A DNA stretch of 64,000 nt from Desulfuromusa kysingii (GTDB lineage: Bacteria > Desulfobacterota > Desulfuromonadia > Desulfuromonadales > Geopsychrobacteraceae). Position numbers and translations under genes: made by a program. How positions within the stretch are numbered: the first letter of the stretch is position 1; every line of letters starts with the position of its first letter. Shown piece by piece: positions 7,729 to 16,812 of the stretch. The DNA is taken from positions 391,817 through 455,816 of the forward strand of contig NZ_FNQN01000003.1 of the NCBI RefSeq assembly GCF_900107645.1, written 5' to 3'. Below the pieces are notes generated by a model. That model searched no databases. It had not been told where the DNA came from and was given only the letters and a program-made list of their open reading frames with translations.

Positions 7729-7980
7729 ATGACCAATAGGACAGGTGAGATCACTATTGATGAGGTTAATGTTAATGATCAGATCTATATGATCAACAAA
7801 ACTTATGGCTATATCGCCGAACACAGGAATGATGATGGCGAATACTGGTTTATCCAATTTGAAAATATTCCGGAGGCATTCACTCAAGCGATTGAGGTTG
7901 AACAGATCGAAGCGATGGCCACGGATGCATTGGAGACCTGTATTATTGTCTATCTGAAATTGGGAAAAGAATTGCCGTAA
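7729..7980 (+). CDS. HicB-like small protein (orphan)
   Basis: 83 residues. The central part 'GYIAEHRNDDGEYWFIQF..IPEAFTQA...EQIEAMATDALETCIIVYLKLGKELP' follows the pattern of the HicB antitoxin fold (a beta hairpin with acidic turn, F.D.P...T.G, then a helix 'A...A.EAL...L......G..LP'). No HicA-type toxin (small dsRBD-like protein) is adjacent, so if it is HicB-like it is an orphan, perhaps a regulator. A purine-rich GGAAGGGGG precedes ATG 7729. Pattern match by eye, so tentative. Confidence 0.45.
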   Translation: MTNRTGEITIDEVNVNDQIYMINKTYGYIAEHRNDDGEYWFIQFENIPEAFTQAIEVEQIEAMATDALETCIIVYLKLGKELP

Positions 7981-8000
7981 AAATACATTCGTGTCTTATC

Positions 8001-8045
8001 TACTCCTCGCTGGATCAGCCACGACACCTCTGGCAGGGTTCTCTT
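8001..8045 (+). repeat. Second copy of the 45-nt stem-loop repeat
   Basis: Aligns without gaps to 7169-7213, sharing TACTCC, CGCTGGA, CAG, TCTGGC and GGGTTCT blocks at the same spacing. It follows the stop at 7980 as the first copy follows the stop at 7160. The stem is weaker here because of a C/A mismatch. Confidence 0.5.
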
Positions 8046-8079
8046 AAAATCGCTGACTTATAAAAAAAGGAGAATATCT

Positions 8080-8271
8080 ATGGGTTCCGAACTCGATTTG
8101 CCGGAAATTAATTCTGAAATATCAGACCATGACATTCGAATATACCTTAAGATCGTCGCGAATCAGGCTGAGGATTTCAGGAGCAATGAAGAGGCAAATT
8201 TGTGGGCAATTGATCTGATTCTCGAGGCCCACCGGCGTGGGATTGAAATCCCTGAGGAAAAAAAGGGCTGA
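8080..8271 (+). CDS. Small hypothetical protein
   Basis: 63 residues, acidic and helical (begins MGSELDLPEINSEISDHDIR, ends GIEIPEEKKG). A strong AAGGAG lies 8 bp before ATG 8080, the best translation signal in this stretch. I recognise no domain. It is the last intact small ORF before the resolvase pseudogene. Confidence 0.6.
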   Translation: MGSELDLPEINSEISDHDIRIYLKIVANQAEDFRSNEEANLWAIDLILEAHRRGIEIPEEKKG

Positions 8272-8389
8272 CCAATGCTCAATTTGAGCAAGATTACGAG
8301 CTGACGCTTCACGGGCGTGTGAGAAAACGTGCAGGGCGAAATTCTTTCCCACTGAAACCTTTTGGGAAAGATTCTCACAGAAACATGAG

Positions 8390-8846
8390 GCTAAGGAGAA
8401 AATTTCTGGTGTTAAATCGAACCACTCGAAACTCTCAGGCCGACTCGATTACTTTCGAGAAGGCGATATAGTAATCTGTTACAAACTGGACATTATTACC
8501 CGAGCCACCAAGCATCTATTATCGGTTGTCGATCAGCTACAAAAATAAAACATCGCGTTCAAGATACTGAATATCAATTTAGATTCAACAACTCCCACCG
8601 GGGAGCTGATTCTGACTATGCTGGGCGCTATCGCAGAGTTTGGATGTTGGAGCGTCAGCGTGAACAGATAGAAAAAGCCAAGCTGCAGGAAAATACAAAG
8701 GTCGTAAATCGACTGCTTGGGCGAAATCTGAATTTGTCTTTGAGCTGGCCGGGCAAGGCAAACGAAAAGCAGAAATTGCCGAAGAACTCCGAATCGGATT
8801 AAGCAGTGTATATAGGCTCCTGATTGCAACAAATACGAATAGGTAA
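8390..8846 (+). pseudogene. Serine recombinase (resolvase/invertase) pseudogene
   Basis: Pieces in three frames reassemble a resolvase catalytic and C-terminal region: 'EKISGVKS', 'LDYFREGDIVICYKLD...TRATKHLLSVVDQLQK', 'LDSTTPTGELILTMLGAIAEF', 'MLERQREQIEKAK', 'GKYKGRKS', and a helix-turn-helix 'AEIAEELRIGLSSVYRL' ending at TAA 8844. These are the standard blocks of Tn3/Hin-type enzymes in the right order. At least three frameshifts or stops break it. The N-terminal part with the catalytic serine is not recognisable. It is inactive. Confidence 0.8.
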
Positions 8847-9249
8847 CAATAAAAAACTCAAATGCAGTAGTTCATGCTTGATCTGACAGTCTGGGTCAAA
8901 CCATAAAATAGCCGTCCTTCAGACGTTCAGACGTCCATTGAAACTTGCGAACAATTTTTTGGTATTAAAAGTAAAGACTTTGCTGATGGAGGATTATTTT
9001 CATGTCGCAATTCCTAAGATTTGGTAAATAGGGTGTCTTTTAATACCAGGTAAATAGTGATTCGCTTTCGAATTTCGGTTCATATCGAAACTCTCCATCA
9101 TTTCTATACGAGTTTGTTGAAGCTTGACAAAAAAGTAGAATAGCGTTTGAATGTGATGACATTTCGCTTAGGGGGGACAGTGGAAAGAAAAAATTACAGA
9201 TAAAACTTGAAAGTCGTCGAACCGATATCAAACGGTGTGGCGGCTTTTT
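8847..9249. other. Intergenic stretch with no recognised feature
   Basis: About 400 bp between the resolvase pseudogene and the integrase remnant. I find no ORF with a plausible start and no strong hairpin or repeat. It could contain the eroded 5' part of the integrase gene, but nothing matching the IntI N-terminal domain is legible. Confidence 0.4.
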
Positions 9250-9795
9250 TTATTTTAGCGTTCAATGTTAGCGAAGAGGTCAAGGCGGTTCTTGATCACT
9301 TAAGCGGCGACAAATGGTCGATGATCAGTTTGTTTTATGGTGCCGGATTACGATTGATGGAGTGTCTGCAATTGCAGGTACAAGATCTGGTTTTTTCCGG
9401 ACGGGAACTTCTGGTCCGAAATGGCAAGGGTGGAAAGGGCAGGCGCTCCAGAGCGAAAATATTCCAATGTATGAGCAGAATGGTGCTGACAATGGGCATT
9501 TCCTCAGGAAAACCGCTGGAAAAACAGAACGACCGGAGAAGAGGGGCGACACCATATACACGAAACTCTTCTGCAACGAGCTGTCCGGGAAGCGGTTTCC
9601 AGAGCAGGGGTGGTCAAAAGAGCCGGTTGCCACACCTTTCGTCACTGTTTTGCCACCCATTTGTTGGAAGCGAGTTACGATATTCGCACTATTCAGGAAT
9701 TATTGGGACATAAGGATGTCAGTACCACTATGATTTACACGCATGTTCTCAATAAAGGCGGAAAAGGGGTGAAAAGTCCGATGGATGGACTTTGA
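9250..9795 (+). pseudogene. Degraded integron integrase (IntI)
   Basis: The first piece, 'FNVSEEVKAVLDHLSGDKWSM' then 'LFYGAGLRLMECLQLQVQDL' then 'LLVRNGKGGKGR', contains the first catalytic arginine of a tyrosine recombinase. After a deletion and frameshift, the frame ending at 9795 reads '[24 protein letters not shown]', then '[16 protein letters not shown]', '[15 protein letters not shown]', '[20 protein letters not shown]' and '[10 protein letters not shown]'. The ERKYPN...W.WQ.VFP block is the extra domain that distinguishes IntI from other tyrosine recombinases. The N-terminal domain is missing, roughly 35-40 residues before ERKY are deleted, and two in-frame stops remain. It is transcribed toward the cassettes, opposite to the usual IntI orientation. 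Confidence 0.85.
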
Positions 9796-9957
9796 AACAG
9801 TTTAGGCAGGTCTGTATATACCGAGTTGGCTAAGATCAAGATACTCGTAACCGACTGAAGTATTTGGTAAAAGTACGATTCATCTGTAATTCTGTCAAGA
9901 ATCTTATATAGCTCTGACCGTCTGTATTTACAGTTTTATACAGACTGTCTATTTATT
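9796..9957. other. attI-side region between IntI remnant and first cassette
   Basis: This 162-bp AT-rich stretch separates the IntI stop from the first cassette boundary at 9958/9959. In an integron with the integrase reading toward the cassettes it would hold attI and the cassette promoter. I see no motif that fixes attI precisely. Confidence 0.4.
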
Positions 9958-9964
9958 GTTAGCA
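9958..9964 (+). other. Integron core site GTTAGCA, 5' boundary of cassette 1
   Basis: GTTAGCA is the exact reverse complement of TGCTAAC (10852-10858), which opens the attC at the other end of this cassette. In a circularised cassette the two would pair, as expected of a genuine G^TT recombination point. Cassette 1 therefore spans 9959-10918. Confidence 0.7.
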
Positions 9965-9972
9965 AGGAAAAA

Positions 9973-10839
9973 ATGACAGAACAATGTAAACTCCTACGCG
10001 AATTATCTCAAGATACTTGGAAAAGAATTCAATTTTCAAGGAGTCGATATGGTCTTAAAATATATGAGGTTACAATAACTCAAAATCTCATATATGAAAT
10101 CAATCGCAATACATCAAATTCAATGATATCCATTTTCGAAGCTACTAATGAGAAGACGAATGGAAATGACATTGAATTATTTATCCAAACTGAAAACGGT
10201 TATCTATTTTTTCCTGTTCAATCAAAAATTGTTTATAAAGGCCAAGATTACCCAAAAATGGAACATGGGAATCAAATTATTGATCTTATAGATTATGCAT
10301 CCACCAAAGGTGGAATGCCTTTTTATCTCCTTTACAACTACTCAGCAGAATTCTTATTTAATAGCAGCATAAATGGCATTTCTTGTTCTAGTTTGGATTT
10401 CGGCTGTTCTTTGATTGACGCTGATTACTTAATGAGTAATTTCGCATTTAAAAGGACTGACAAAAATGGCAACAAGAAGTGGGAAATCCCATCGTTCTTC
10501 GATTTACATCCAAATCGAGCAATTCCTTGGTTTATTCCATTCTGTCTGGGAAACAATGAACGGGATAAAACTAAGATTTTTAAAGAATTATTTCCCAATC
10601 CATCAGTTGAGAAATTATCCGATTTGAAGGTGTATTCTACTAGTGAGATAGAAGAAAACAAAGATTGGATTCCTATTGATACAAAAAAAGTTGAGTATAA
10701 AGAAGAGGAGATATTTGTACCAATTGTCTCAACGGTAGAAATAACTGAAGGTATAACCAGGGAAATTGCTACGAATGATGATCATAAGGACACCAAGTTT
10801 CTACCAAAATTTAGACTTGTTTTCAAAAATGAGGACTAA
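9973..10839 (+). CDS. Cassette-borne protein, DUF6615-like, possible nuclease fold
   Basis: 288 residues encoded by integron cassette 1, starting 14 bp inside the cassette (AAGGAAAAA ATG). The segment 'ISIFEATNEKTNGNDIELFIQTENGYLFFPVQSKIVYKGQDYPKM' followed by 'QIIDLIDYASTKGGMPFYLLYNY' resembles DUF6615-type proteins. The N-D-x-E...Q-S-K spacing is compatible with a PD-(D/E)XK core in which Q-x-K replaces E-x-K. If so it may be a defensive nuclease. The remainder is unrecognised. Composition is more AT-rich than the hsd genes, as usual for cassettes of varied origin. Family call is tentative. Confidence 0.6.
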   Translation: MTEQCKLLRELSQDTWKRIQFSRSRYGLKIYEVTITQNLIYEINRNTSNSMISIFEATNEKTNGNDIELFIQTENGYLFFPVQSKIVYKGQDYPKMEHGNQIIDLIDYASTKGGMPFYLLYNYSAEFLFNSSINGISCSSLDFGCSLIDADYLMSNFAFKRTDKNGNKKWEIPSFFDLHPNRAIPWFIPFCLGNNERDKTKIFKELFPNPSVEKLSDLKVYSTSEIEENKDWIPIDTKKVEYKEEEIFVPIVSTVEITEGITREIATNDDHKDTKFLPKFRLVFKNED

Positions 10840-10851
10840 TCTAAAATGTGT

Positions 10852-10924
10852 TGCTAACAAAAGGCTAAAGACCGACATTCACCGCAAAAAGCAGCGGTGA
10901 ATGCGGCTTAGCCAGGCGTTAGGT
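10852..10924 (+). other. attC: attC recombination site (73 bp) of cassette 1
   Basis: Begins with TGCTAAC (R'') and ends with GTTAGGT (R'). Inside, AGGCT and AGCC are the L'' and L' boxes, and CATTCACCGC (10876-10885) pairs perfectly with GCGGTGAATG (10894-10903). This is the canonical attC architecture of RYYYAAC, imperfect palindrome, GTTRRRY. It is intact. Confidence 0.9.
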
Positions 10925-10956
10925 AGCGAAATTAAAATGAACGTTTGGAGGGCACA

Positions 10957-11442
10957 ATGAATTCAATAATTATTGGTGCAGCTGTAGCAATCGTAATTTT
11001 TGCGATTTGGGCGAAGTTTTTAGGAGGCTGGAGCCGGTTACACCAAAAAATTATTGGACTAATGACAATGTGTTACGGACTTTACCTTGCTACCCTTACG
11101 GGGACAGTTACCTCACTTGTGCTTCCAGGTATAGGTTCAATTGCCATAGGGACAGGGGCTGGAGCTGCTGTCGGGTTCTTTACTTCAGTTGTGATTGGCA
11201 CTGTTGGCGTAGCAACTGGCGGTGTCGGAATTGCTCTTGGCGCACTTGGAATGAGCATTATTGGCGGCGTTTTCGGGTTAATAGGTAGTTCTGCTGGAGG
11301 TGTTGGTTTCGAGCGTACTTCTTACCATTTAGTCAACCCGATTTTCTGGATACCATTAATAGTTCTAGGTATTTACTTTTTAGTTGGTCGCAGAAAAAGA
11401 AAAATCATCCCAATAACTGAAAACCAAAAAGAAATAGAATAA
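10957..11442 (+). CDS. Cassette-borne glycine-rich membrane protein
   Basis: 161 residues encoded by integron cassette 2 (from 10919). It has a hydrophobic N-terminal helix, then long Gly/Ala/Val stretches with glycine-zipper periodicity (IGTGAGAAVGFF, VATGGVGIALGALGMSIIGG), and a last membrane helix (FWIPLIVLGIYFLV) followed by a basic tail. Probably four or five membrane segments. I choose ATG 10957 over TTG 10945 because GGAGGG lies between them at proper spacing. The strongly hydrophobic glycine-zipper character resembles small pore- or channel-forming proteins, but no family is identified. Confidence 0.65.
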   Translation: MNSIIIGAAVAIVIFAIWAKFLGGWSRLHQKIIGLMTMCYGLYLATLTGTVTSLVLPGIGSIAIGTGAGAAVGFFTSVVIGTVGVATGGVGIALGALGMSIIGGVFGLIGSSAGGVGFERTSYHLVNPIFWIPLIVLGIYFLVGRRKRKIIPITENQKEIE

Positions 11443-11446
11443 ATCT

Positions 11447-11470
11447 ACCTAACACTTATCAGGCCCCCGG
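11447..11470 (+). other. Truncated attC of cassette 2
   Basis: ACCTAAC at 11447-11453 is the exact reverse complement of GTTAGGT at the 5' boundary of cassette 2 (10918-10924), so it is that cassette's R'' box. After AGGC the palindrome is lost and no GTTRRRY partner follows within 100 bp. The array was cut here by a later rearrangement. Confidence 0.7.
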
Positions 11471-11739
11471 CCGTCAAGAGTAAAGATAGCCATTAACGCA
11501 AAAGATGACTTTTCGTTCTTGGACAAGCGACTGATCAACCACGAATCATCCTGTTTCTGACTAGGGCTTCTGATCTGGCTGCAGATTTCGAATTTTGCTC
11601 CAAACACTTATCGATGCTCTTAATGCGAAGGGCCGGTCATCTGTGACTGAACTGTCTTCGCCACCTGGAAACACTTGCGTACCCTTGTGCCGTCCCATTC
11701 AAAAAAGCGTGGCCCAGTTGTAAGCTCTGGCCATAGTTA
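11471..11739. other. Rearranged debris after the cassette array
   Basis: No ORF or repeat that I can support. It lies between the broken attC and the IS110 remnant and is probably transposon wreckage. Confidence 0.35.
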
Positions 11740-12012
11740 GTGCCGGGCTCGGAGAAGGGGCAGAATCCGGCGATGATCCCTTTGGATCATCGCGCATTTG
11801 CTTGTGAGAGGATCGCCAAAGCCTTCCCTTTGCCATGTTTACTGGCCAGCCTTTGGCGTTTGGCTTGCAGCGGCTTATTACCTTTGAGCATCAAGATCAC
11901 CGCTTCACCAAAAGCCCAACGTAAGTGCGCATTACCGATCCGCTTAACTGAATGACCGTAGCTTTTACCATTGGACTGTTTTTCTGGTTTCACCAGGCGG
12001 CACTAAGAAACA
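11740..12012 (-). pseudogene. IS110-family transposase C-terminal remnant
   Basis: The minus strand at 11993-11787 encodes 'KPEKQSNGKSYGHSVKRIGNAHLRWAF' then 'EAVILML' and 'KHGKGKALAILS'. This is the C-terminal Transposase_20 region of IS110/IS1111 enzymes (usual 'GNAHLKWAF.EA' and 'KHGKGKAL..L'). Everything N-terminal, including the DEDD catalytic domain, is absent. A perfect 10-bp hairpin GCGATGATCC/GGATCATCGC (11770-11793, loop CTTT) sits at its end. Confidence 0.65.
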
Positions 12013-12140
12013 AAACCTGCACTCGGGGGTAATCCCCCCTGAAAGTAATGGTCGCCAAAAGTAGAATTTTCTCGTAAATTAACCGAGAGGAGATTCTCAA
12101 TGAAAAGATTACGATTCACTGACAGCCAAATCATGGCATC

Positions 12141-12365
12141 TTGAAACAGGCAGAGGGTGGCAAACCTGTAGCGGAACTTTGCCGAGAACACGGAATGAGC
12201 AACGCCACATTCTACAAGAGGCGAGCCAAATATGGCGGTATGGATGCGTCTATGGTCGCTCGCTTAAAAGAGTTGGAAGCTGAAAACCGGCGACTCAAGA
12301 AGATGTATGCCGAAGAACGTCTTAAATCTGAAATCAGGAAAGAGGCGTTGGAGGGAAAGTATTAA
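12141..12365 (+). pseudogene. IS3-family OrfA, N-terminus frameshifted
   Basis: Encodes the helix-turn-helix and leucine-zipper part of an IS3 OrfA ('LKQAEGGKPVAELCREHGMS', 'KYGGMDASMVARLKELEAEN', '[20 protein letters not shown]'). The true start, ATG 12101 (MKRLRFTDSQIMAS), is separated by a one-base frameshift. It is the same lesion as in the second copy. Confidence 0.75.
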
Positions 12366-12423
12366 GGCCATCTTTACGCCGAGAGATGGCCAAGAAAGTT
12401 GTTCAATATAAAAATATCAGCAT

Positions 12424-12798
12424 TCGATTGATGTTGATTTCTCATTGCCGGCAGAGCGCGTTATTCGATCTCTGGATCAAGTTATTGAATGGCGTGGGAA
12501 ACCACAAGCCATCCGCTGTGACAACGGTCCTGAATATATGAGTGAAAAGCTGAGAACCTGGGCAGAAAAAAGGAATATTACTTTACAATATATCCAACCA
12601 GGCAATCCGCAACAGAATGCATACGTTGAACGTTATAATCGTACCGTCCGCTATGATTGGCTAACTCAATATTTGTTTGACACCGTTGCCGAAGTCCAAG
12701 ATTACGCAACCCGATGGCTTTGGCTTTACAATAACGAACGACCCAATATGGCGATTGGTGGAATTACACCTAAACAAAAGCTGGCAATGGCAGCATAA
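12424..12798 (+). pseudogene. IS3-family OrfB fragment
   Basis: About 120 residues of the C-terminal integrase domain: '[18 protein letters not shown]' carries the second catalytic Asp, '[20 protein letters not shown]' the catalytic Glu, ending 'ITPKQKLAMAA'. The first catalytic Asp and the preceding domain are lost to the internal deletion, so the enzyme is inactive. Confidence 0.8.
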
Positions 12799-12840
12799 GT
12801 CTACTTTTGATAGCTATTAAAAATGGGATGATTACCCTAC

Positions 12841-12928
12841 CGCTGGCTCAGAGTCCTTGGACGATGGCAACAAGACAACAGCACATGGCTTTATCCCTAT
12901 AGATGTTATTTCTGAGTTAGATGCGTAA
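12841..12928 (+). pseudogene. C-terminal tail of an IS-truncated gene
   Basis: A frame open from the IS end to TAA 12928 reads '...ESLDDGNKTTAHGFIPIDVISELDA'. It has no start and is cut by the IS3 copy, so it is probably the last ~25 codons of a disrupted gene. Product unknown. Confidence 0.35.
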
Positions 12929-12941
12929 AGGAACGAATTGA

Positions 12942-15494
12942 ATGCCCACTCAAAACCTCACACTAGCAAAACTAGAATCATTACTACTCAAAGCCTGTGA
13001 CATCTTACGTGGCAAGATGGATGCTTCGGAGTACAAGGAATACATTTTCGGTATGCTGTTCCTGAAGCGGATGAGTGATCAGTTTGAAGAGGATCGTCAG
13101 CTGCTTAAGAAGGAGCTCTCCAGCAAGGGGATGGTTGCTGATCTTATTGAGAAGCAGCTTAATAACCCCACCAAGTATAGTTTCTACATCCCTGAAGATG
13201 CTCGCTGGGCAACTTTGCGTCACTTAAAACAGAATGTTGGTACCGGTCTCAATAAAGCTCTTGCAGCTATAGAAGATGCCAACCCCAACACCCTTGAGGA
13301 TGTGCTAAAGACTATCAACTTTAACCGCAAGGTTGGCAAGAACACCATGTCTGACGACACTCTGGTGCAGTTTATTCAGCACTTTGAGCATGTCCCTTTG
13401 CGTAACGAAGATTTTGAGTTCCCTGACCTACTGGGCGCTGCTTACGAGTATCTGATTAAGTTCTTTGCTGATAGTGCCGGTAAAAAGGGTGGTGAGTTTT
13501 ATACCCCTTCCGAGGTGGTGCGTACCCTGGTACAACTGATAGAGCCCCAAGAAGGGATGGAGATCTACGATCCTACTGTAGGCTCTGGCGGTATGCTGAT
13601 CCAGTCGCAGCAGTATGTTGCTGAGATTGGTGGTAACGCCCGTAACCTGTCCCTGTATGGGCAGGAAGATAACGGTGGCACCTGGTCTATCTGTAAGATG
13701 AATATGATCCTGCATGGTATTAATGCCGCCGACATCAAGCAAGGTGACACAATTAAAGATCCACTGCATATAGCTGATAGTGGTGAGCTTAAACGGTTTG
13801 ATCGGGTCATAGCTAATCCTCCCTTCTCACAAAACTACTCTCGCAAGGAGATGAAGTTCGACACCCGCTTCCACACCTTCATGCCTGAATCAGGTAAGAA
13901 GGCCGACCTGATGTTTGTCCAGCATATGATTGCGGTACTTAAGGCCGATGGCAAGATGGCCGTGGTTATGCCTCATGGTGTGCTGTTCCGTGGTGGTGAA
14001 GAGAAGACTGCGCGTAAAAAGATTATCCAGCAAGGGATACTGGAGGCAGTTATTGGTCTACCTTCTGGGCTATTCTACGGTACTGGCATTCCAGCTTGTG
14101 TGCTGGTGATCAATAAGCAGGGTACTGCAGCAAGAGATAGCGTCCTGTTTATCAATGCTGACCGTGAGTACAAGGAAGGCAAGAACCAGAACCAGCTGCG
14201 TCCTGAGGATATTGAGAAGATATCCTATGTTTACCGCCAGAAGCTTGATGTCGATAAGTACTCGCGCAATGTCCCAATTACCGAGCTAGAAGAGGAAGAC
14301 TTCAACCTCAATATCAGACGTTACGTAGATAACTCGCCACCACCAGAGCCACATGATGTAAGAGCTCACCTCAATGGCGGGGTGCCTGTTGTCGAGATCA
14401 GCGAGCTGCAGAGCTACTTTAATAACTATCAGGGTATAAAAGCGCAGCTCTTTATCGAGCGTGATGCCACCTACAGTGACTTTAGTGAAGCTATCAGTAA
14501 CAAGGAAGATATTAAACAGCTGATCGAGTCACACCCTGGCGTACTTGCCAAGCATGAGCAGTATGAGCAGGCGCTGCAGGGTTGGTGGGAAAATAATGTT
14601 ACCCACCTGGAATCGTTACCTGAGCAGCATAATATCTTTGGAGTAAGAAGGTTATTCATGCAGAGTATTGTGGATGTGCTGCTGCCCCATAACATGCTCG
14701 ATCTGCATAAAGTACAGGGTGCCGTTGCTAGCTACATGGATAGCATTGCCACCGATCTTAAGTCTGTTGCTGCCAGTGGTTGGAATGCTGAGCTGATCCC
14801 TGAGGCAGATATTTTAGCCTCACAGTTCCCTGAAGTGCTGGAACAACTGGAGCAGGATAAAGCGCGCATCTTGGAGCTGGAAGGTCTCTTTGCTGCCGGT
14901 GATAGCGATGAGGGCAATGATGAGTCTGATGAAGAGTCTGACAGTGGTGTATTGCCTAAGGCCGTGGTTAAGTCGTGCAAAGCGAACATGAAAGCTCATA
15001 AAGGTGAGCTGAAGCTGGTGAATGCTGAGTTAAAAGCGGTTAGGCAGGATATTAAACGGGCAAAAGCTTCAGGCTTTACTACAGACCTCACTGAGCTGCA
15101 AGAGCGCGAGGGCAAGCTAGTTAAACAGGCCGATGGTATTAATAAAGAAATAGCTGCTATAGATGCCAAGCTGGAGGCACACTCTGCTCTGGATAGAGAG
15201 CTGAAAAACCTCAAGGCTAACATACGCGAGTCCGAAAAGCGTAAGGATGAACTGGTAGAGAAAGCCAGAGAGAAGATAACCGAGCAGGAGGCTAAAGAAC
15301 TGATCCTTGAGCGCTTCCGGCAGTTACTACTGAGGGAGTATCAGGGTTATCTGCGTCAGTATCGCCAGGGGTTTGTTGCTAAGGTAGAGAACCTGTGGAG
15401 TAAGTACTCGGTTACGGTTAAGGAGATACTAGCGGAGCGGGATAAAGAGGCTGCGTTGCTGAACCAATTTCTGGTGGAGTTGGGGTATGAGTAG
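12942..15494 (+). CDS. hsdM: Type I restriction enzyme modification subunit HsdM
   Basis: 850 residues. The N-terminal helical domain ([33 protein letters not shown]) is the standard HsdM N-terminus. The methyltransferase domain has the SAM motif DPTVGSGG at 210-217 and the catalytic NPPF at 292-295, preceded by '[11 protein letters not shown]'. This makes an N6-adenine methyltransferase that works with HsdS. The C-terminal ~350 residues are an unusual K/E-rich coiled-coil extension absent from short (~500-residue) HsdM proteins. Start ATG 12942 follows AAAGGAA. It overlaps hsdS by 8 bp and heads a five-gene operon. Confidence 0.95.
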   Translation: MPTQNLTLAKLESLLLKACDILRGKMDASEYKEYIFGMLFLKRMSDQFEEDRQLLKKELSSKGMVADLIEKQLNNPTKYSFYIPEDARWATLRHLKQNVGTGLNKALAAIEDANPNTLEDVLKTINFNRKVGKNTMSDDTLVQFIQHFEHVPLRNEDFEFPDLLGAAYEYLIKFFADSAGKKGGEFYTPSEVVRTLVQLIEPQEGMEIYDPTVGSGGMLIQSQQYVAEIGGNARNLSLYGQEDNGGTWSICKMNMILHGINAADIKQGDTIKDPLHIADSGELKRFDRVIANPPFSQNYSRKEMKFDTRFHTFMPESGKKADLMFVQHMIAVLKADGKMAVVMPHGVLFRGGEEKTARKKIIQQGILEAVIGLPSGLFYGTGIPACVLVINKQGTAARDSVLFINADREYKEGKNQNQLRPEDIEKISYVYRQKLDVDKYSRNVPITELEEEDFNLNIRRYVDNSPPPEPHDVRAHLNGGVPVVEISELQSYFNNYQGIKAQLFIERDATYSDFSEAISNKEDIKQLIESHPGVLAKHEQYEQALQGWWENNVTHLESLPEQHNIFGVRRLFMQSIVDVLLPHNMLDLHKVQGAVASYMDSIATDLKSVAASGWNAELIPEADILASQFPEVLEQLEQDKARILELEGLFAAGDSDEGNDESDEESDSGVLPKAVVKSCKANMKAHKGELKLVNAELKAVRQDIKRAKASGFTTDLTELQEREGKLVKQADGINKEIAAIDAKLEAHSALDRELKNLKANIRESEKRKDELVEKAREKITEQEAKELILERFRQLLLREYQGYLRQYRQGFVAKVENLWSKYSVTVKEILAERDKEAALLNQFLVELGYE

Positions 15495-16782
15495 TGTTCA
15501 AGGCTGGAGTCGTAAAAAGATACTAGACTTAATAGTTCATCATGCAAGCGGGCCGAGCCCTACTTGTGAGGAGAGGAATATCGCCTCACAAGTAGAATGG
15601 GGATTATTGAAAACTACTGCAGTGAAGTGGAGCGGCTGGAATCCTACCGCCCACAAAGTACCACCTAAAGAGTTTTGGGAAAATAAAAACATAGAGGTGC
15701 GGGCTGGTGATGTGCTTATCACGAAAGCTGGGCCTCGTGATCGATGTGGAGTAACAGCTTATGTGACAGATACTCCACCAAGATTAATGGTCTCGGGAAA
15801 GATGATCCTCTTAAGGCCGGATGTCTCTAAAGTTAATGCTGTGATTCTAGCTTGTTCATTGGCTTCAGAAAAATCTCAAAGATATATTGATAGTCGAACA
15901 ACTGGAATGGCAGATGCGCAGCTAAACTTCACAAATGAGTTGTTGCTAAGAACACTTATTGATGTCCCTCCATTAGATGAGCAACGCAAAATAGCCAAAA
16001 TCTTCTCCACCGTAGACAACCTCATAGAAAAGACCCAAGCCCTGATCGACAAGTACCAGTCCATCAAGCAAGGGATGATGCACGACCTCTTTACTCGTGG
16101 AATAGATGAGAACGGACAGCTGCGCCCAAGCTATGAAGAAGCTCCGCACCTGTATAAGGAGTCTGAGTTGGGGTGGATACCTAAGGGGTGGGAGGTTAAG
16201 TCTCTTGGAACAGTCTCAGATAAAATTCAAGATGGGACTCACTTCTCACCACAGACAACTGATGGCGAATGTCTCTATGTTACATCTAAAAACATAAGGT
16301 TCGGTTATATGGATTTATCTAATTGTGGGAGAATATCGAAGTACGAACATGAACAAATTTACAGAAGATGTGATGTGAAAAAAGGTGACATTCTGCTGAC
16401 TAAAGATGGAGCAAATACGGGTAATGCTGCAATTAACACTGTTAGTGAAGAGTTTAGCTTGCTCTCGAGTGTCGCTATTGTAAGAGCCTCTGACAAAGTC
16501 TCAGATGCAAACTACATAGTCCAATATCTTCTGTCACCTGTCGGACAAAACAGACTTAAAGACTTGATGTCAGGAAATGCAATTACCCGGCTAACACTTA
16601 CAAAAATCAAAGCCTTTATTGTCGAGTTTGCACCATACAAAGAGCAGGTCTGCATAGGAAAGATGTTGCTGTCTTTTGATTTGAAGGTTAGCCGAGAAAA
16701 AGAATGCTTGGAAAAGTATAAAACAATTAAGGCAGGTCTCATGCAAGACCTGCTAACCGGTAAAGTACGAGTAACTATTTAA
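15487..16782 (+). CDS. hsdS: Type I restriction specificity subunit HsdS
   Basis: 431 residues with the two-fold HsdS layout: target-recognition domain 1, a conserved helical spacer ([20 protein letters not shown] ... [17 protein letters not shown]), then TRD2 beginning '[17 protein letters not shown]' and a second, shorter conserved helix ending '[15 protein letters not shown]'. The two TRDs determine a bipartite DNA target. It overlaps hsdM by 8 bp. Nothing suggests phase-variation repeats or duplicate TRDs nearby. Confidence 0.93.
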   Translation: MSSVQGWSRKKILDLIVHHASGPSPTCEERNIASQVEWGLLKTTAVKWSGWNPTAHKVPPKEFWENKNIEVRAGDVLITKAGPRDRCGVTAYVTDTPPRLMVSGKMILLRPDVSKVNAVILACSLASEKSQRYIDSRTTGMADAQLNFTNELLLRTLIDVPPLDEQRKIAKIFSTVDNLIEKTQALIDKYQSIKQGMMHDLFTRGIDENGQLRPSYEEAPHLYKESELGWIPKGWEVKSLGTVSDKIQDGTHFSPQTTDGECLYVTSKNIRFGYMDLSNCGRISKYEHEQIYRRCDVKKGDILLTKDGANTGNAAINTVSEEFSLLSSVAIVRASDKVSDANYIVQYLLSPVGQNRLKDLMSGNAITRLTLTKIKAFIVEFAPYKEQVCIGKMLLSFDLKVSREKECLEKYKTIKAGLMQDLLTGKVRVTI

Positions 16783-16812
16783 TTTGATAGGTTTTATTAG
16801 TGGAGGGTTCAC

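Larger units (their letters stand above)
12029..12836 (+). mobile_element. IS3-family element, internally deleted copy
   Basis: Left end GGTAATC...GCCAAAAGTAGA and right end TCTACTTTTGATAGC...GATTACC form imperfect terminal inverted repeats of about 37 bp. The element matches the fuller copy at 39256-40453 but lacks about 390 bp from the first half of OrfB. Both copies carry the same frameshift near the start of OrfA (ATGGCATCTTGAAACAGG where one base is missing). No clear target duplication seen. Inactive on its own. Confidence 0.8.

Noticed and set aside
9314..9733. 139-codon frame in the integrase region
   Set aside because: IntI motifs fall in the two other forward frames; this one matches nothing.
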